A stretch of 64,000 nucleotides of DNA from Branchiostoma floridae. Lineage: Eukaryota > Chordata > Leptocardii > Amphioxiformes > Branchiostomatidae. A program made the translations under genes and the position numbers. Location: positions 10,383,519-10,447,518 of the forward strand of contig NC_049983.1 of the NCBI RefSeq assembly GCF_000003815.2, written 5' to 3'. Numbering within the stretch: position 1 is the first letter of the stretch; each line of letters starts with the position of its first letter. The notes beneath the pieces are model-generated. The model did not search any database. It saw nothing but the letters and a program-made list of their open reading frames with translations, and was not told the DNA's origin. This document shows positions 47,121-64,000 of the stretch, piece by piece.

Positions 47121-47228
47121 CTTTTTAGCAGAGATATTTTGTCTATTCATCAATTATTGCTTTAAGTTGACCATCGTTATAAAGGAGGGTCGAGAATATG
47201 TCCCCAGTGCTGTTAAGTGTTGACTCAT

Positions 47229-47560
47229 GGCCCTCCCGGCTAAGTTGTATTCCACTGGCGTGGACTTTTCAGGGTTGAATTCAAACCACGTGGATTTGGT
47301 GTCTGTAGACAATTACCAGCACCAGTCAAACTATGGGGGTCCTCTCAGCTTAGTTGTATTCCACTGGCCTGGACTTTTTAAGGAACTTGAAATACCTAGA
47401 TAGGTGCCTGTAAACGGACCAGTAACAGGCCGAGCCATGGGGGTCCTCTCAGCTTTGTTGTATTCCACTGGTGTGGACCTTTCTGAGATGGACTTCAACC
47501 GCGTGGATTTGGTGCCTGAAGACAGACCAGTACCAGGCCGAGCAATGCCAAGCAAGGTCT
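47229..47560. repeat. about 110-bp tandem repeat, three units
   Basis: AGTTGTATTCCACTGG and variants occur about every 110 bp (near 47243, 47351 and 47458), each followed by TGGACTTTT or TGGACCTTT and a later CCAGTA(A/C)CAGGC-type segment. It lies between the 3' ends of TENA and ARPC4. Confidence 0.75.
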
Positions 47561-47838
47561 TTTCCTTTAATGGAATTCGAGGAAGATCCACAGGCCACCC
47601 ACCCCTCTCCACATCATGAAGTTGATCATACGGAGCTTTGAAATCAGCCAATTCTCAAGAAATCTATCATTGCTAGCATGCAAAATGACAATTAATCCCA
47701 ATTTTGCAGTCACTGTAAAGTTAGTGGTGTTAACTTTCAGTACTACAGCTTTGCATTGCATTGCCATTGATGGAAAATTGAGGACTCAGACATCATGAAC
47801 AACAGATGCAGGTTTCCATGTAATCACAGGCATTCCTG

Positions 47839-47844
47839 TTTATT
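47839..47844 (-). promoter_or_regulatory. possible poly(A) signal of ARPC4
   Basis: AATAAA on the minus strand, about 1.1 kb past the ARPC4 stop. It would place the ARPC4 transcript end about 700 bp from the TENA end, in a tail-to-tail arrangement. Confidence 0.35.
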
Positions 47845-48987
47845 CTGAATCTCAGAGTAAAAATATAATATCCAATATGCCACTCTACTACATAATGTTT
47901 AGCTACCGAAGTACGCATCCTGGGTTAACCACTTAATGACACTTTTCCCTTCTGTATTACAATCAGTTAACATGTAATACCTACCCCTTACGTGTACTTT
48001 CTTGCACCGGATTGACATTAAGAGCTTTAAAACACCTTTTAACAGTAGTAAGTTTTTAACTTCAAACTCTTTGCATGGTGTTCTCTAGAAATTGGTTACT
48101 ATACTTGCAAGAAAAGGGGTAAAGAAATGGAATGTACACAAATTGTAATCTATCTGTACGACTAATCTAAGGTTAGGATATGGTACAGTATGGCTGCTAG
48201 TTTGCTGTAGAGGGCTTTCATTGAACAAGACAAAACGGCAAGGGTCAACTCATGGAAGACCATTTCGCCTCAACCGTCCATGGTCACAATTATTCAGAAT
48301 GGTCTCCTACTCTTCACTTCTTTTGTCATTACTCTTCTCAGCTGTGATTTAAAAGTTCTTACTGCTTATGGCAGCTTTAAGGTATTCACAATAAGCATCA
48401 GTCCAAGTTAACTTTCTTCAATAGCCACAATACTTAAAGATCCTTGACATGCAAAATCTGATTGCAAAAATTCTCACTACAATGTCTTTCATAGGTCTGA
48501 CACGTAGGAGAATTTAATGTATAGATTCTTTTTTTCTTAATTATTGAGGGACATGAAAGACTTAATAAACATATAAGCCTAGACAGCTTTTATGTTGCTG
48601 TACTAAATGCCATAAAGTCCAACATAGTATCAAATAGTTGGTGCGAGCTACATGTGTACCATGCTTTCAATTGAAATGTTTAATACCAATAGCACTTCAA
48701 CTGCATTTAAACTCATTCCAATGGTGGTCATATAGCAGATTTGATGAAATGAAATAAATGTGCATTATTTGAACTATTCTACTAGAATTATACTTGTTCC
48801 TTATATTCATTGTGGAAACAAATCCTTATAATATCAACAAAATGCAATGAAAGAGCTTTACTTAATAGATACATGTTATATCATAGATGTAGCAATAAAC
48901 GTATAAAAGAGAATCTTCTTGCTCATTTTTACACGACTGTCGTCTGTCTCTGGCCTGCAGTGTAGGAGAAAGATGGGCTGGCTTCCA

Positions 48988-51900
48988 CTAGAACTGTCAA
49001 AACAACAGACAAAATACAATTACCAATTTATTATGCAAGCCACAGCAGGGCATAAATCAAAGATTGCATGACACATTGTAAAATGTCCTCCATGTATGGC
49101 CATTGGCTTTATCAGAAACATTGAGAAAGTGAAGATGAACTGTCTCTACCATTTCATGAGGGAAACATAACATTCCTTGATTATTTCTGTATATACCTTT
49201 ACTTTCACTATGGTTTTATTTTGCAGTTGGGGTACTCTTAAAATGCCAAATCTCAAAATCATCTCACCATGAAAGGACAAAGACCCTCTTACACACCATC
49301 CATAGGTCGCTTTGCTACCTTGTATTACCATTACGCTAAAATAAAATCCGAGCTAGAACCCTGGTACATGAACACTTGCACTTACATTTTTGAGGAACTC
49401 CTCTGCACATATACGCGCCCTGGCATTGATGGTGAGTTTCATCTCACTAATCTCATCTAAATCCTAGCTGGAACCCTGGTACATGAACACTTACATTTTT
49501 GAGGAACTCCTCTGCACATATACGCGCCCTGGCGTTGACGGTGAGTTTCATCTCGCTAATCTCCTTGTCGATCTCCTCCATGAAGTGGATGATGAAGTCC
49601 ACCAGCTTGTGCTTGTACATGGCCTCCGTGTGGAAGTTGGTGATCAGGAAACTGATGTCATAGCCCTGGAAAAAAAAAGCAAACGAGGAAATCAGACTTT
49701 CCTCCCTTACCAGTAAAGGTATTCCCATAGCCTTTTTAGGCCATATTGTCTTGGTTTACTTTGGTATTGGCAGGACTCACTGGGTCCTGAACCAGATACC
49801 CAGCAGTTACGACACACAGGGATAAACAAGTCCACTAGCCAAAAACAATATTTAGCTCTCTCTTGGGGTGAAGGAAATCTTCAGATACCACATTTGAGTC
49901 TAATACTATGGAAACTTCTGATACAGAAATTTTAGCTAGTCAGTCTCACCTCTACAGGTTTTCTTCTGAGGATGAAGAAGTTTTCTGCTCGCATCATCAT
50001 GAAGCCCATGAACTTGTGGCACAGAATGGTCTCAATCTCATCAGCCTGGAAGGAATCACACACAAAAACTGATTATCAAAATCATGGACAAACAGTTACA
50101 GTACGCACTGACAAAAGACACTGTCTGTCTGTCTGACTGTTTCCAAAATCATATTGAGTTGCTTTTTGGCTCATCTTATTACCTGGATGTCTAGCCTTCA
50201 TCGACATACAGTTACAATGGTTTCCAAATGGGTGCAGAACAATGCATTTCAGATGTACATGTCTGAAAAAATGCCTGAAGACACCGGACGATCAACTAAA
50301 ATCAATTTAAATCCATGTATCTCTCTCCATTCTAAGTTAGTACATGGAATACATGACTGCTTTACTATTGTGTGTCATAAATTAAGTTTGTAAACTGAAT
50401 GGAATTCAGTGGAGGTCCTACTGCAAACTTTCAATAAAGCCATCTATCTATCAATCTATCTAGTTGAGTCAAAGTGCTACAGTGTAGTTAACTACCTGAA
50501 GAACACAAACTGTAATTTACTTTGTGTTCTCGGTACCAAACGTTCATGCTCTGAAAAACTTTAACTTGTTGTTATCAGTTCATGGTGGCAGCAGGTGCAC
50601 GAAATTATGTAAAAAGTCAGCAAATTATGTTATAGGTAATGATGGGTTCACATTACAGGTGTCACTGTGAAAACCGTTAAAACTTCAGGAACTACAGTAT
50701 TGACTTGTTTACCTGCTTTACAGCTATGGAGATCCGGAGTGAGTTGACGGAGCCCTCGATAAGAACCTTCTCCTTCTGGTTCCGACTGATCACAACGGGC
50801 TGCAACAGCAGCTCTTTGCTACTCCTAAAAAAACAAATGGAGTCACAAAGTTAACACAAAACTATTTAACAGGATTTAAGAAAGGTTTTCAAATAGACTA
50901 TAGAAAAGTGTCACCAAATAAACACTATGCCCATGTACATACTTCTTTGAATTAAGATAAAACTTAATCTTGTGAACAAGTCAGCATGACAAAACTTGGT
51001 CATCAGATAATGCAAAGTTATAGTATAATCAAAAAATTGTTAAATGTTAATTGTTTTCTACTTAACCTTTCAATGTGTGAAAACTTTATAGGCATTTTCA
51101 CATGTTTAAAGCTTAGATGGGTACTAATAATTACACTACAGCATATGCACAGAGAAAGTGCAACAGTTCAGTGTCAATGACTCATGCTGAATATGACCCC
51201 CCAGTCATGTGCTTCAATAATAAATGAGCTCAACTGTCAAATCAATGCTGTATTTACTTTACTCACAATGAAATATTGACTAGATGTACATCTTGCTGGC
51301 AGAGTAAATAATCCATTTCTACCCTCTATGTTTCTCTGTGAAAATTCAATAACCATCAAGGCATTTCTATATTTGATGCTCATATATACAGGTAATACTG
51401 CAGGGCTTTAGCCAGCTCGAAATTTTTTTCCGTCAGCCAATTACAATCGTCGTGAAAACCGCGAAAATTAGTTAGAAGGACTGAACTGAGACCTTGAAAA
51501 ACGGGTTTTAATGAGATTATCGTATGCGAAAGGGCACCGACACACATTGTCAACAATCATAACAATAGCAAAACAAACAGTGTGTGTCTTTTACGGCCGT
51601 GGATGGCGTCCCCAAGCCGCCTGTAGCTTCCACCAAGGATTTTTGTCCATCAAGGTTGACGGATTGGCTTTAAAATTTTTCCGTCAGACGCAGCAAATTT
51701 CCGCCAATTGACGGAAAAACGGACGCTGGCTAGAGCCCTGTAATACTGATAAATTTCTTGGGCAACCCATATCCCAAAAGGATACTTAACATCTTTTCTG
51801 CATACAAAGTGACCATAAATCATGTATTAAACTGCAATGTGTATTGTAGCACTAGCAAATGATATGAAAACTTCTCACCCACTTTACCATATTTCCCCAA

Positions 51901-54900
51901 GGTATCCGTGTATATTTGGACTATATACTAGCAGTACATAATGATTATACATATAACTGCATAGTTATTTCTCTATGGGCATACTAGTAACTATTATTAA
52001 CTGGAACGAAACTGATGCTATGTACAAATGTACAAGTAGTCTGGTATTATCAAAGGTCTCAGCTCATTTTAATCATGTTATCTTAAATAATGTTTTGATT
52101 GTTCGCCATTTATCTAACTTTAATTAGTTCGAAATAAAGGTTCTTGAACAGTTATAACATTATCATGCCAGGTTTCTGTAAGCTTTATGGTGTGCGGCTG
52201 ATATACTGTGATTCGGACCCCTACACTGCATTTCAACCAGTGAAGGAGGCTTTTCTTTGCAACAAAGGTAAAGAATATTGGCTTTAAGTTTATTTCAATA
52301 GATTGGCCCTCCAAATGCAGAATACACTGTTTCTGAGAATTATAAATCTAAACATTTTCAGGGGGAGGATGCCCCCAGACCACCCTACAAATTACAATGC
52401 TCATGCCAACTAGTACTAGTATGCCACTTGCTACATGGCCCCTTTAAAATGTATCAACTTTTGCACAAAGTTTTAACAATCATGAAAAAGAAATCTAAAG
52501 CTAATAAAAAGGACAAGATTTATGGGGAAATGGAAAGACGGTGACCATAAAGATACAGAACATTTCAATATGGAAACAAAACATTAACAACAACAGCAAA
52601 GTGTGTGTATGGTGTTTGAGGGACAAACAGGTTTTCTGCGAGTCGAAAATTTGTTTTCGTAAATAAGTCAGAAAATGTGCAGTACAAAATTCTCATGTAG
52701 AAAAATGTGACGCTGTGATATATAATTTTCCATCTGTAACCTGATTTTTTTTTTTGTTCGAAAAATGTTTGATTTCAGGTCCCTTGGGAAAAGTTCAACT
52801 TGAAATCTTAACATTAGAAAATCACTTAGACTTGTCAGAAATACATGTGCATAGAATGATAGATACGTTACCACATGAGGGCAAGGGGGTGTTCGGAATA
52901 TTCCAGAGTTTTATTGCTGTGATGAGCTCACCTGACTTCTACCTCTGGTTTGTTGTGCCTCTCCACCACCTGTGAGGAAAAGTTCTCCAGACACATGGCC
53001 GCCGTTAGCGTGGAACGCACGGCGTTCAGGTACGGGCGTAATGTCGCAGACTGCAGGGAAAACAACCACGTATATCAAAATATCTTTCAATCTCTGCTTC
53101 AGGCAATGGAGCATACCAATGCAATTGAAAGAAAATAAATAGACATGTGAAAAAATGTGCTATACGGCTACTTCACAATCAAATGTACCCATTTTTTTTC
53201 TGACATGTTATCAGTTGATAGCAAAAGATACACAGCCTATAGCTGTTTTATAAATTCATTTCCCAAAACCTGGTACAACAAGGAACATGTCACAAAAAGA
53301 ATTTTGTAAATCGGTCAATATTTGGCAAAAATCTTGACCAAAGTATGACCTAAAAATGCTCAATTTTAAGCGTTATCGGGGACCATTCAGTTTTTACTAA
53401 TTCTTAAAACTTTGATCTAACAGAAAAATTGTAGTTGGTAGTTAGAAACCACTTGCTTTTGATATGCAGTCTTGTAACTACTAGTGATTTTATGCTTTTT
53501 TTGAAGGATAAGACCATTTTTTGGTTCAATACGGACTATTTTCCCATTTTACCGACATGTTGACAGATTCCAATGTTATTTTAACTGGATATACATGTAT
53601 CTGAGTCTGTAAAAGCTAATTGTTTGCAAATATTGGTGTTGTCTTTGTATGTAAAAGTATTAGGTATTATGTGTATAAAAGGTCAGAAGTAGAATAAGAT
53701 CAGTAGCACACTCTTATGACATATTATTTACAAGCAAAGTCCAGGATGTCATTTTCCAAAAAAAATCTGTAGCGTCCGTACCCCCCTTAATTTCTGTATT
53801 AAGTAAATCCCACAAGCTTGTGATTATGACAGTTTAGAGGTCTCTATTACCACATACTAGAACACCCTTTAAACCATTGCTGTCCTGAAAACTCTGCCTA
53901 GTATAGCATCATAAACATCAAAATGTAGCGTCCGTACCCCCTGTAGCGTCCGTACCCCCACCTGTAGCGTCCGTACCCCCATTTGAGGTTTTTCAGCAAA
54001 ATGCTGTTAAAATTACTGTCCAACTGCTACAATTGTGACTCAATACATTAATAACAGTTCTTACAGATAGGTTTGGTTAACTTTTTTCTCTAAAAATGTG
54101 ACTTTTAAATGAATTTGAGCTGCATTTTTCTGAGGTTTCCTCCACAAATCCACATTTACTACAATCCCTCAGACTTCATAAATGGTCCATTCCAAAGCAG
54201 CCAGAGATGGATGTGAGATTATATTTGATATTACCCCATGAGTTTAGCTGATATAAGAACACCAGTTTGGTAGATCTACGTTAAACAAGGCATAAAGTAA
54301 ACATAGTATTACACAGTAAGTAATGTGTAGCGTCTGTACCCCCTGCACTACTGTTTCTCTTGTCCAAACTACATGTAACTTTGTAGTATGTATTCAAGAA
54401 AGATGCAAGTATTGTAACATTGCTGGTTCGATGGCTTGGGAAGCATTGTGTTATATTCTTTTATGTAAACCATCACTTCTTTATCAGATTCTGTAAAATC
54501 TTCCATTTAGGCCTATTCTTAAAATGTACAGATCCAACATGGAGGAATCTCAACTGGCATATTTGTACTCCCATTTTCTTTGTTAAAATCCCGCAGTAGC
54601 ATCAATGGATGCTTCAATCAATAAATAGTTAACATTCATTAGAAAATAGACATGTTCAGTGGGCTAATTCCATTGTTCACTACCAGTCTTTACTATAATT
54701 GTGTAGCGTCCGTACCCCCCTTGAAATGTTCATTAATGGTCATATGAAAGATTCTATGTTATGTTATACACTATATCTGTTGTAATTTTATGTAGAAGCC
54801 CAATAAGGATAGATAACCACCAAAATTTAGCTACTATGGTGCCTGGATTAAGAATTATAGTATTTGATCTTTGCTTCAACTTCAAGCCAAAATACCCGCA

Positions 54901-55841
54901 TATCATTATAGCTGCTTTAGTAACAGATGACCAGAAAATGACCTATCATAATCATACTGCAACTTGAGTTGATTTTCTAGCATAGCAAATGTTAATTATA
55001 CAAGAAGATAAGGATAAAACACACATTTTCTGTTCTAATGTTGAATATACAGTATGCTGCAGTTCCAGTAATTCTACAGTTGTAGCGTCCGTACCCCCTT
55101 AGTGATCCCTTTATAAAAGCCCATGTACCGAAGTTATAAAAGCTCGTTGTGCGGAGATCCTTTAGGATAGTATGCCCAAGGTGTGTACCTTTGAACTGCC
55201 AACAACAAAAAAAGAATAAAATGGAGTTGAATTTTCACCCCTAGTGACCCCCTTTTGGTACATTAGATTGTGAATTAGCCGTATAAATATCTAAAAATTC
55301 CGAAGCTTATGTATTGTTTGCAATTCATTTTGACCAAAAAGGAAATACAAGACATCAGCATTCGGCATCTTAAGATATAATCTACGTGTATGGAGTACCT
55401 ATCTATGACAGATTTAGTCATGTTTACTAACTACACAAATCTGTTGGCATGTTCACAAGTGAATGCAAAATTCTTACTCACTGACAGGGAAATACACAGA
55501 TAGAGTAGTTCGCCGGGTCTCTATCAGTATTATGTGTAGTAATATCTATTTTAGAGCATGAAAATACGACAGGAAGTACCAGAGCTGGAAGATCACGTGT
55601 ATTTTTTGTGGTGGCCCCATTTTGGGGAGGGGCAACTTGTGTCTGAAGGTATGAGATAGCTACTGGTTGATCGACTCACACTTCAACCAATTTTCCAGCA
55701 AATCCGGTGCATTAAACACCCTGAAACTTTTTCTACGCGCACTATGGTATATATTGAATGGTATAAAGTTATACTAATCACTAAATATCTTTGATTTTAG
55801 ATATAGAAAGAGAAAACCTGAAGTAGAAGAGTGCTCACCAT
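48988..55841 (-). CDS. ARPC4: Arp2/3 complex subunit 4
   Basis: Six exons: 55841-55839 (the ATG alone), 53050-52932, 50824-50713, 50045-49950, 49665-49495 and 48993-48988 (one Phe codon and TAG). Joined length is 507 nt, 168 residues, the usual ARPC4 length. Motifs run in order: [90 protein letters not shown] and [19 protein letters not shown]4 forms the structural core of the Arp2/3 complex with ARPC2 and binds actin filament sides in branching. Very short first and last coding exons are consistent with phases. Intron 1 (2.8 kb) carries seven copies of an 18-bp motif; intron 2 carries a hAT-type MITE; intron 5 carries a partial copy of exon 5. Start shares a promoter region with the PRMT6-like gene. 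Identification is secure. Confidence 0.97.
49351..49456 (-). repeat. partial duplicate of ARPC4 exon 5
   Basis: About 105 bp that repeat 49466-49564, covering the last 70 coding bases of exon 5, its splice donor and 30 bp of intron. Changes include GGCATTGATGG for GGCGTTGACGG and a 6-bp insertion (TTGCAC) just after the donor. It lacks an acceptor, so it is not an independent exon, but its donor is intact. Confidence 0.9.
51401..51740. mobile_element. hAT-type MITE in ARPC4 intron 2
   Basis: Ends are CAGGGCTTTAGCCAGC and, inverted, CAGGGCTCTAGCCAGC: 16-bp terminal repeats with one mismatch. It is flanked by the 8-bp direct repeat TAATACTG (51393-51400 and 51741-51748). An 8-bp target duplication and CAGGG ends are typical of hAT elements. 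At 340 bp and without an open frame it is non-autonomous. Inner parts contain TCCGTCA / TGACGGA words that can pair. Confidence 0.9.
53768..55098. repeat. seven scattered copies of an 18-bp motif in ARPC4 intron 1
   Basis: TGTAGCGTCCGTACCCCC occurs at 53768, 53924, 53942, 53963, 54326 (one change, T for C), 54702 and 55081, always on the plus strand. Three copies are clustered; the others are 350-400 bp apart in unrelated sequence. No longer repeat unit surrounds them. Function unknown. Confidence 0.9.
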
Positions 55842-55943
55842 GTTGAACAGGAAATCACAGGGACCAGGCGGAACCGGAGTAGTGCGCGTGCGCAGTACGC
55901 CGCATCATGGGAATTGTGCCGAAATTTGACCTTTGACACCAAC
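55842..55943. promoter_or_regulatory. bidirectional ARPC4-PRMT6 promoter
   Basis: Only 102 bp separate the ARPC4 start codon from the first ATG of the PRMT6-like transcript. The interval has an NRF1-like site, TGCGCGTGCGCA (55883-55894, one change from consensus), and a ZNF143-like site read on the minus strand, CACAATTCCCATGATGC (55902-55918). At its right edge is a YY1-like element, CAACATGGCGG (55940-55950). There is no TATA box. Such a set is typical of housekeeping bidirectional promoters in animals; activity is inferred. Confidence 0.7.
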
Positions 55944-56440
55944 ATGGCGGGTAAGTTCAGATGTTTGACCGCAATTTCCCATATTTTGGGCCTTTTCGTG
56001 CGCGATTAGGAAGTAACTGGCACTAATTTGCAGGTAGAAAGATTCGTAGAGATGTAAACGTGGAAATAGCATTGGTAAAGGTGTGATAGTGCTACAGAAA
56101 TATTGAATATTGCATAATTTGCACGGTATAAATTATCAGCCTACGACATGCTTGTGAAGGGCTAGCTCATGATCATATCACCTCCTTGATCATATATAAT
56201 CTTCTTTGGGGATAGGTGACCAACATCAATCATGTTGTTTGTTGCAACCATGTTCTCTATTCCTTTTAAATGTGTTAACTTGAGTTAGAGGTTGAAATAC
56301 TGACTGTGAAAAAACGACAATTCAGCCTTTTGTAAATGTGCTGCAAAAGTTTTTAATGTCAATGGCAATAATAAACCATTTCTATCTCTCTCTCTCTCTT
56401 TCCAGCCTGGAGAAAATCCACATTTTTTAGTAAATCGTGA
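55944..56440 (+). CDS. upstream ORF in the PRMT6-like 5' leader, spliced
   Basis: ATGGCGG (55944-55950) ends at a strong donor GTAAGT and joins the acceptor CTTTCCAG at 56405. The joined frame is 13 codons (MAAWRKSTFFSKS) and stops at 56438-56440, 17 bp before the main start at 56458. It could lower translation of the main frame. Alternatively transcription starts downstream of this ATG. Confidence 0.5.
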
Positions 56441-56457
56441 GGACTCTTGACCTCAAA

Positions 56458-62602
<6,145 letters not shown>

Positions 62603-62797
62603 AGAGATTTCTACTCTTTTTTACGCCAGCTTTCTTCCATGGACGGACGGACGGACCTTTTAACCCAGCCCTTCCAAAGCCCCTTCCAAAGGCCCTTCTT
62701 TCCTTGCCGAGTTTTATGGCTTAGTTAGACAATAGTACATTCCAGGCGAGTATTAAAACGCTCTTCTAGACGCATGTTACTGTATGTGGTCCAGCGT

Positions 62798-62803
62798 AAT
62801 AAA
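62798..62803 (+). promoter_or_regulatory. poly(A) signal of the PRMT6-like gene
   Basis: AATAAA about 195 bp after the stop, in the context CCAGCGTAATAAATC. A second AATAAA lies at 63808-63813 and could serve a longer transcript. Confidence 0.5.
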
Positions 62804-64000
62804 TCTACGCTTTAACTCACCATGTTTATATAAATATATATCACAAATTGCATCAGAAGGAACTTAGTTTGTAATAAAAAATAATGCATATTCATTGTGG
62901 GTCAAAAAGTTTTACAAAACCTGTTTAATGTGCCAATAATTCATCTGACATAAATTATGATAATGAGGGGGGGAGGGGGGCGACATGTGGAACTCGGGAT
63001 TTTTAAGCGTAGAATCTAGTCTATCTTACCAAAATAACATAAAATACGCGGCAATTGCAAGGCACAGCTTTTTTAAAAAGATTTTTTGTTTAGTTAAAAG
63101 GAAACAACTCTTAAGTCAAGGCTATTTTGTGCTATATAACAGACATATTGTGTAACAAAAACCTTGCTATTTTTGTTGATAAAAGCTTTTATTTCACAAC
63201 TTCAATTTGCCATGTACTGTGTCTATTTTCAGAATTATCTTTAACATGCATGACAATTATCCTTTTTGATTTACAGCCACTATGATATTTTATTAAGGTA
63301 ACAGTAAAGGTAGTCCCACAGTCATTTTAAGGCATTGAGGTTGTTATCAACTGTGTCTAGGGTATGTTATTGGCAGGCAGAGCCCATCCCTTGCCTTCCA
63401 CCACCTTTTACCTCACCAACTGAAGTCAGGTACCCATTTTTGCACCTGGGTGGAATGAGAAAAGTCGTAAGTGCCTTTCTCAAGTAAATAATCAGGAATC
63501 AAACCCTTGAACTCTAGACCCACTTAGCCATTCAAGCCAAATGATCTTAATGTGTCTTTTGTGTTATCTTGGGTTTGACATATTTATTACCATAAACGCA
63601 AAAGACATCCAAAACATTCTTCAAACATTCATGACTTTTGCAATGGGATTGGGAGCTGATTTTTTTTTTTTTTGCAACAAATTATCATGGTGTACAATGT
63701 ATGTGGTAAATTGGGATGGCTTGTTGCAGTATCATGTACATGTACAATGCAGTCCTACGGACTAAGTCTGAGTATGAGTCGTATCAGTCATCATGTGACA
63801 TTGTGCAAATAAAGAGTTTGTGTGCAACAAGAACTATTGTAAACTATTACGGTCAGTTGTTATAAAATTATATGTAATGCCCAAATGCTCTATTGGGCAG
63901 TACTGTATAACATAAATGTCTCTAATTTCATTTTATGGTAGGAAGAAAATGAAGTGTCCACTGTGGCTTTTAAGTTTACAATTGTGGTATAGTCTCATAC
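62804..64000. other. downstream flank of PRMT6
   Basis: No gene is recognised. It contains a G-rich run near 62970, a SINE remnant (63356-63545) and a T run at 63660. It may be an extended 3' UTR. Confidence 0.4.
63356..63545 (-). mobile_element. diverged copy of the tRNA-derived SINE
   Basis: GTGCCTTTCTCAAG, preceded by AGAAAAGTCGTAA, matches the body of the SINE at 31990-32270. On the minus strand GGGTTTGATTCC stands where the B box should be, with one change at the core. A box is decayed. Confidence 0.55.

Overview
The window looks like a piece of an invertebrate-chordate nuclear genome, most likely amphioxus (Branchiostoma). Evidence for a eukaryote: every recognised gene is split by GT-AG introns, intron phases match across exons, and intergenic DNA is full of MITEs, LINE and SINE fragments and minisatellites. 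The species is inferred from gene content and repeat style, not shown directly. Seven 100-N runs look like placeholder gaps (3742, 4907, 6672, 8427, 33851, 35843 and 36990 onward). Two other gaps, 20971-20993 and 26409-27311, have other lengths.

Layout. 1-9200 has no recognisable gene and holds a 100-bp hairpin minisatellite, a tRNA-like SINE head and an about 215-bp tandem array. 9225-16300 holds a complete NXPE-family gene (minus, 13427-16275) and, upstream of the next repeat block, an orphan duplicate of its first exon (9457-9561). 16300-19200 is repeat-rich. 19200-24300 is a nest of repeats: two copies of a 1.1-kb element in inverted orientation, one interrupted by a LINE fragment with a clean target-site duplication. 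Exons of a microsomal cytochrome P450 (minus, 21148-29619) thread through and beyond this nest; its haem-binding 3' end is not in the window. 30000-35200 is intergenic with MITE, SINE and LINE remains.

From 35 kb on, genes are denser: the first exons of an unrecognised gene (plus, 35232), cut off by a gap; a mariner transposon with intact termini; a small type I membrane protein with a PAN/apple-like domain and a YDVP tail motif (minus, 37917-41759); a TENA/THI-4 (thiaminase II-like) gene with one frame break (plus, 44676-46849); ARPC4 (minus, 48988-55841), complete with 168 residues; and PRMT6-like arginine methyltransferase (plus, 56458-62602), complete with 452 residues.

ARPC4 and PRMT6 are head to head over about 100 bp that carries NRF1-, ZNF143- and YY1-like sites, so they probably share a housekeeping promoter. 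TENA and ARPC4 converge. No operon-like or defence-type system is present. The least expected items are the 18-bp motif scattered seven times through ARPC4 intron 1, the P450 exon enclosed by a 1.1-kb inverted repeat, and the PAN-domain receptor with a Crk-type tail motif.
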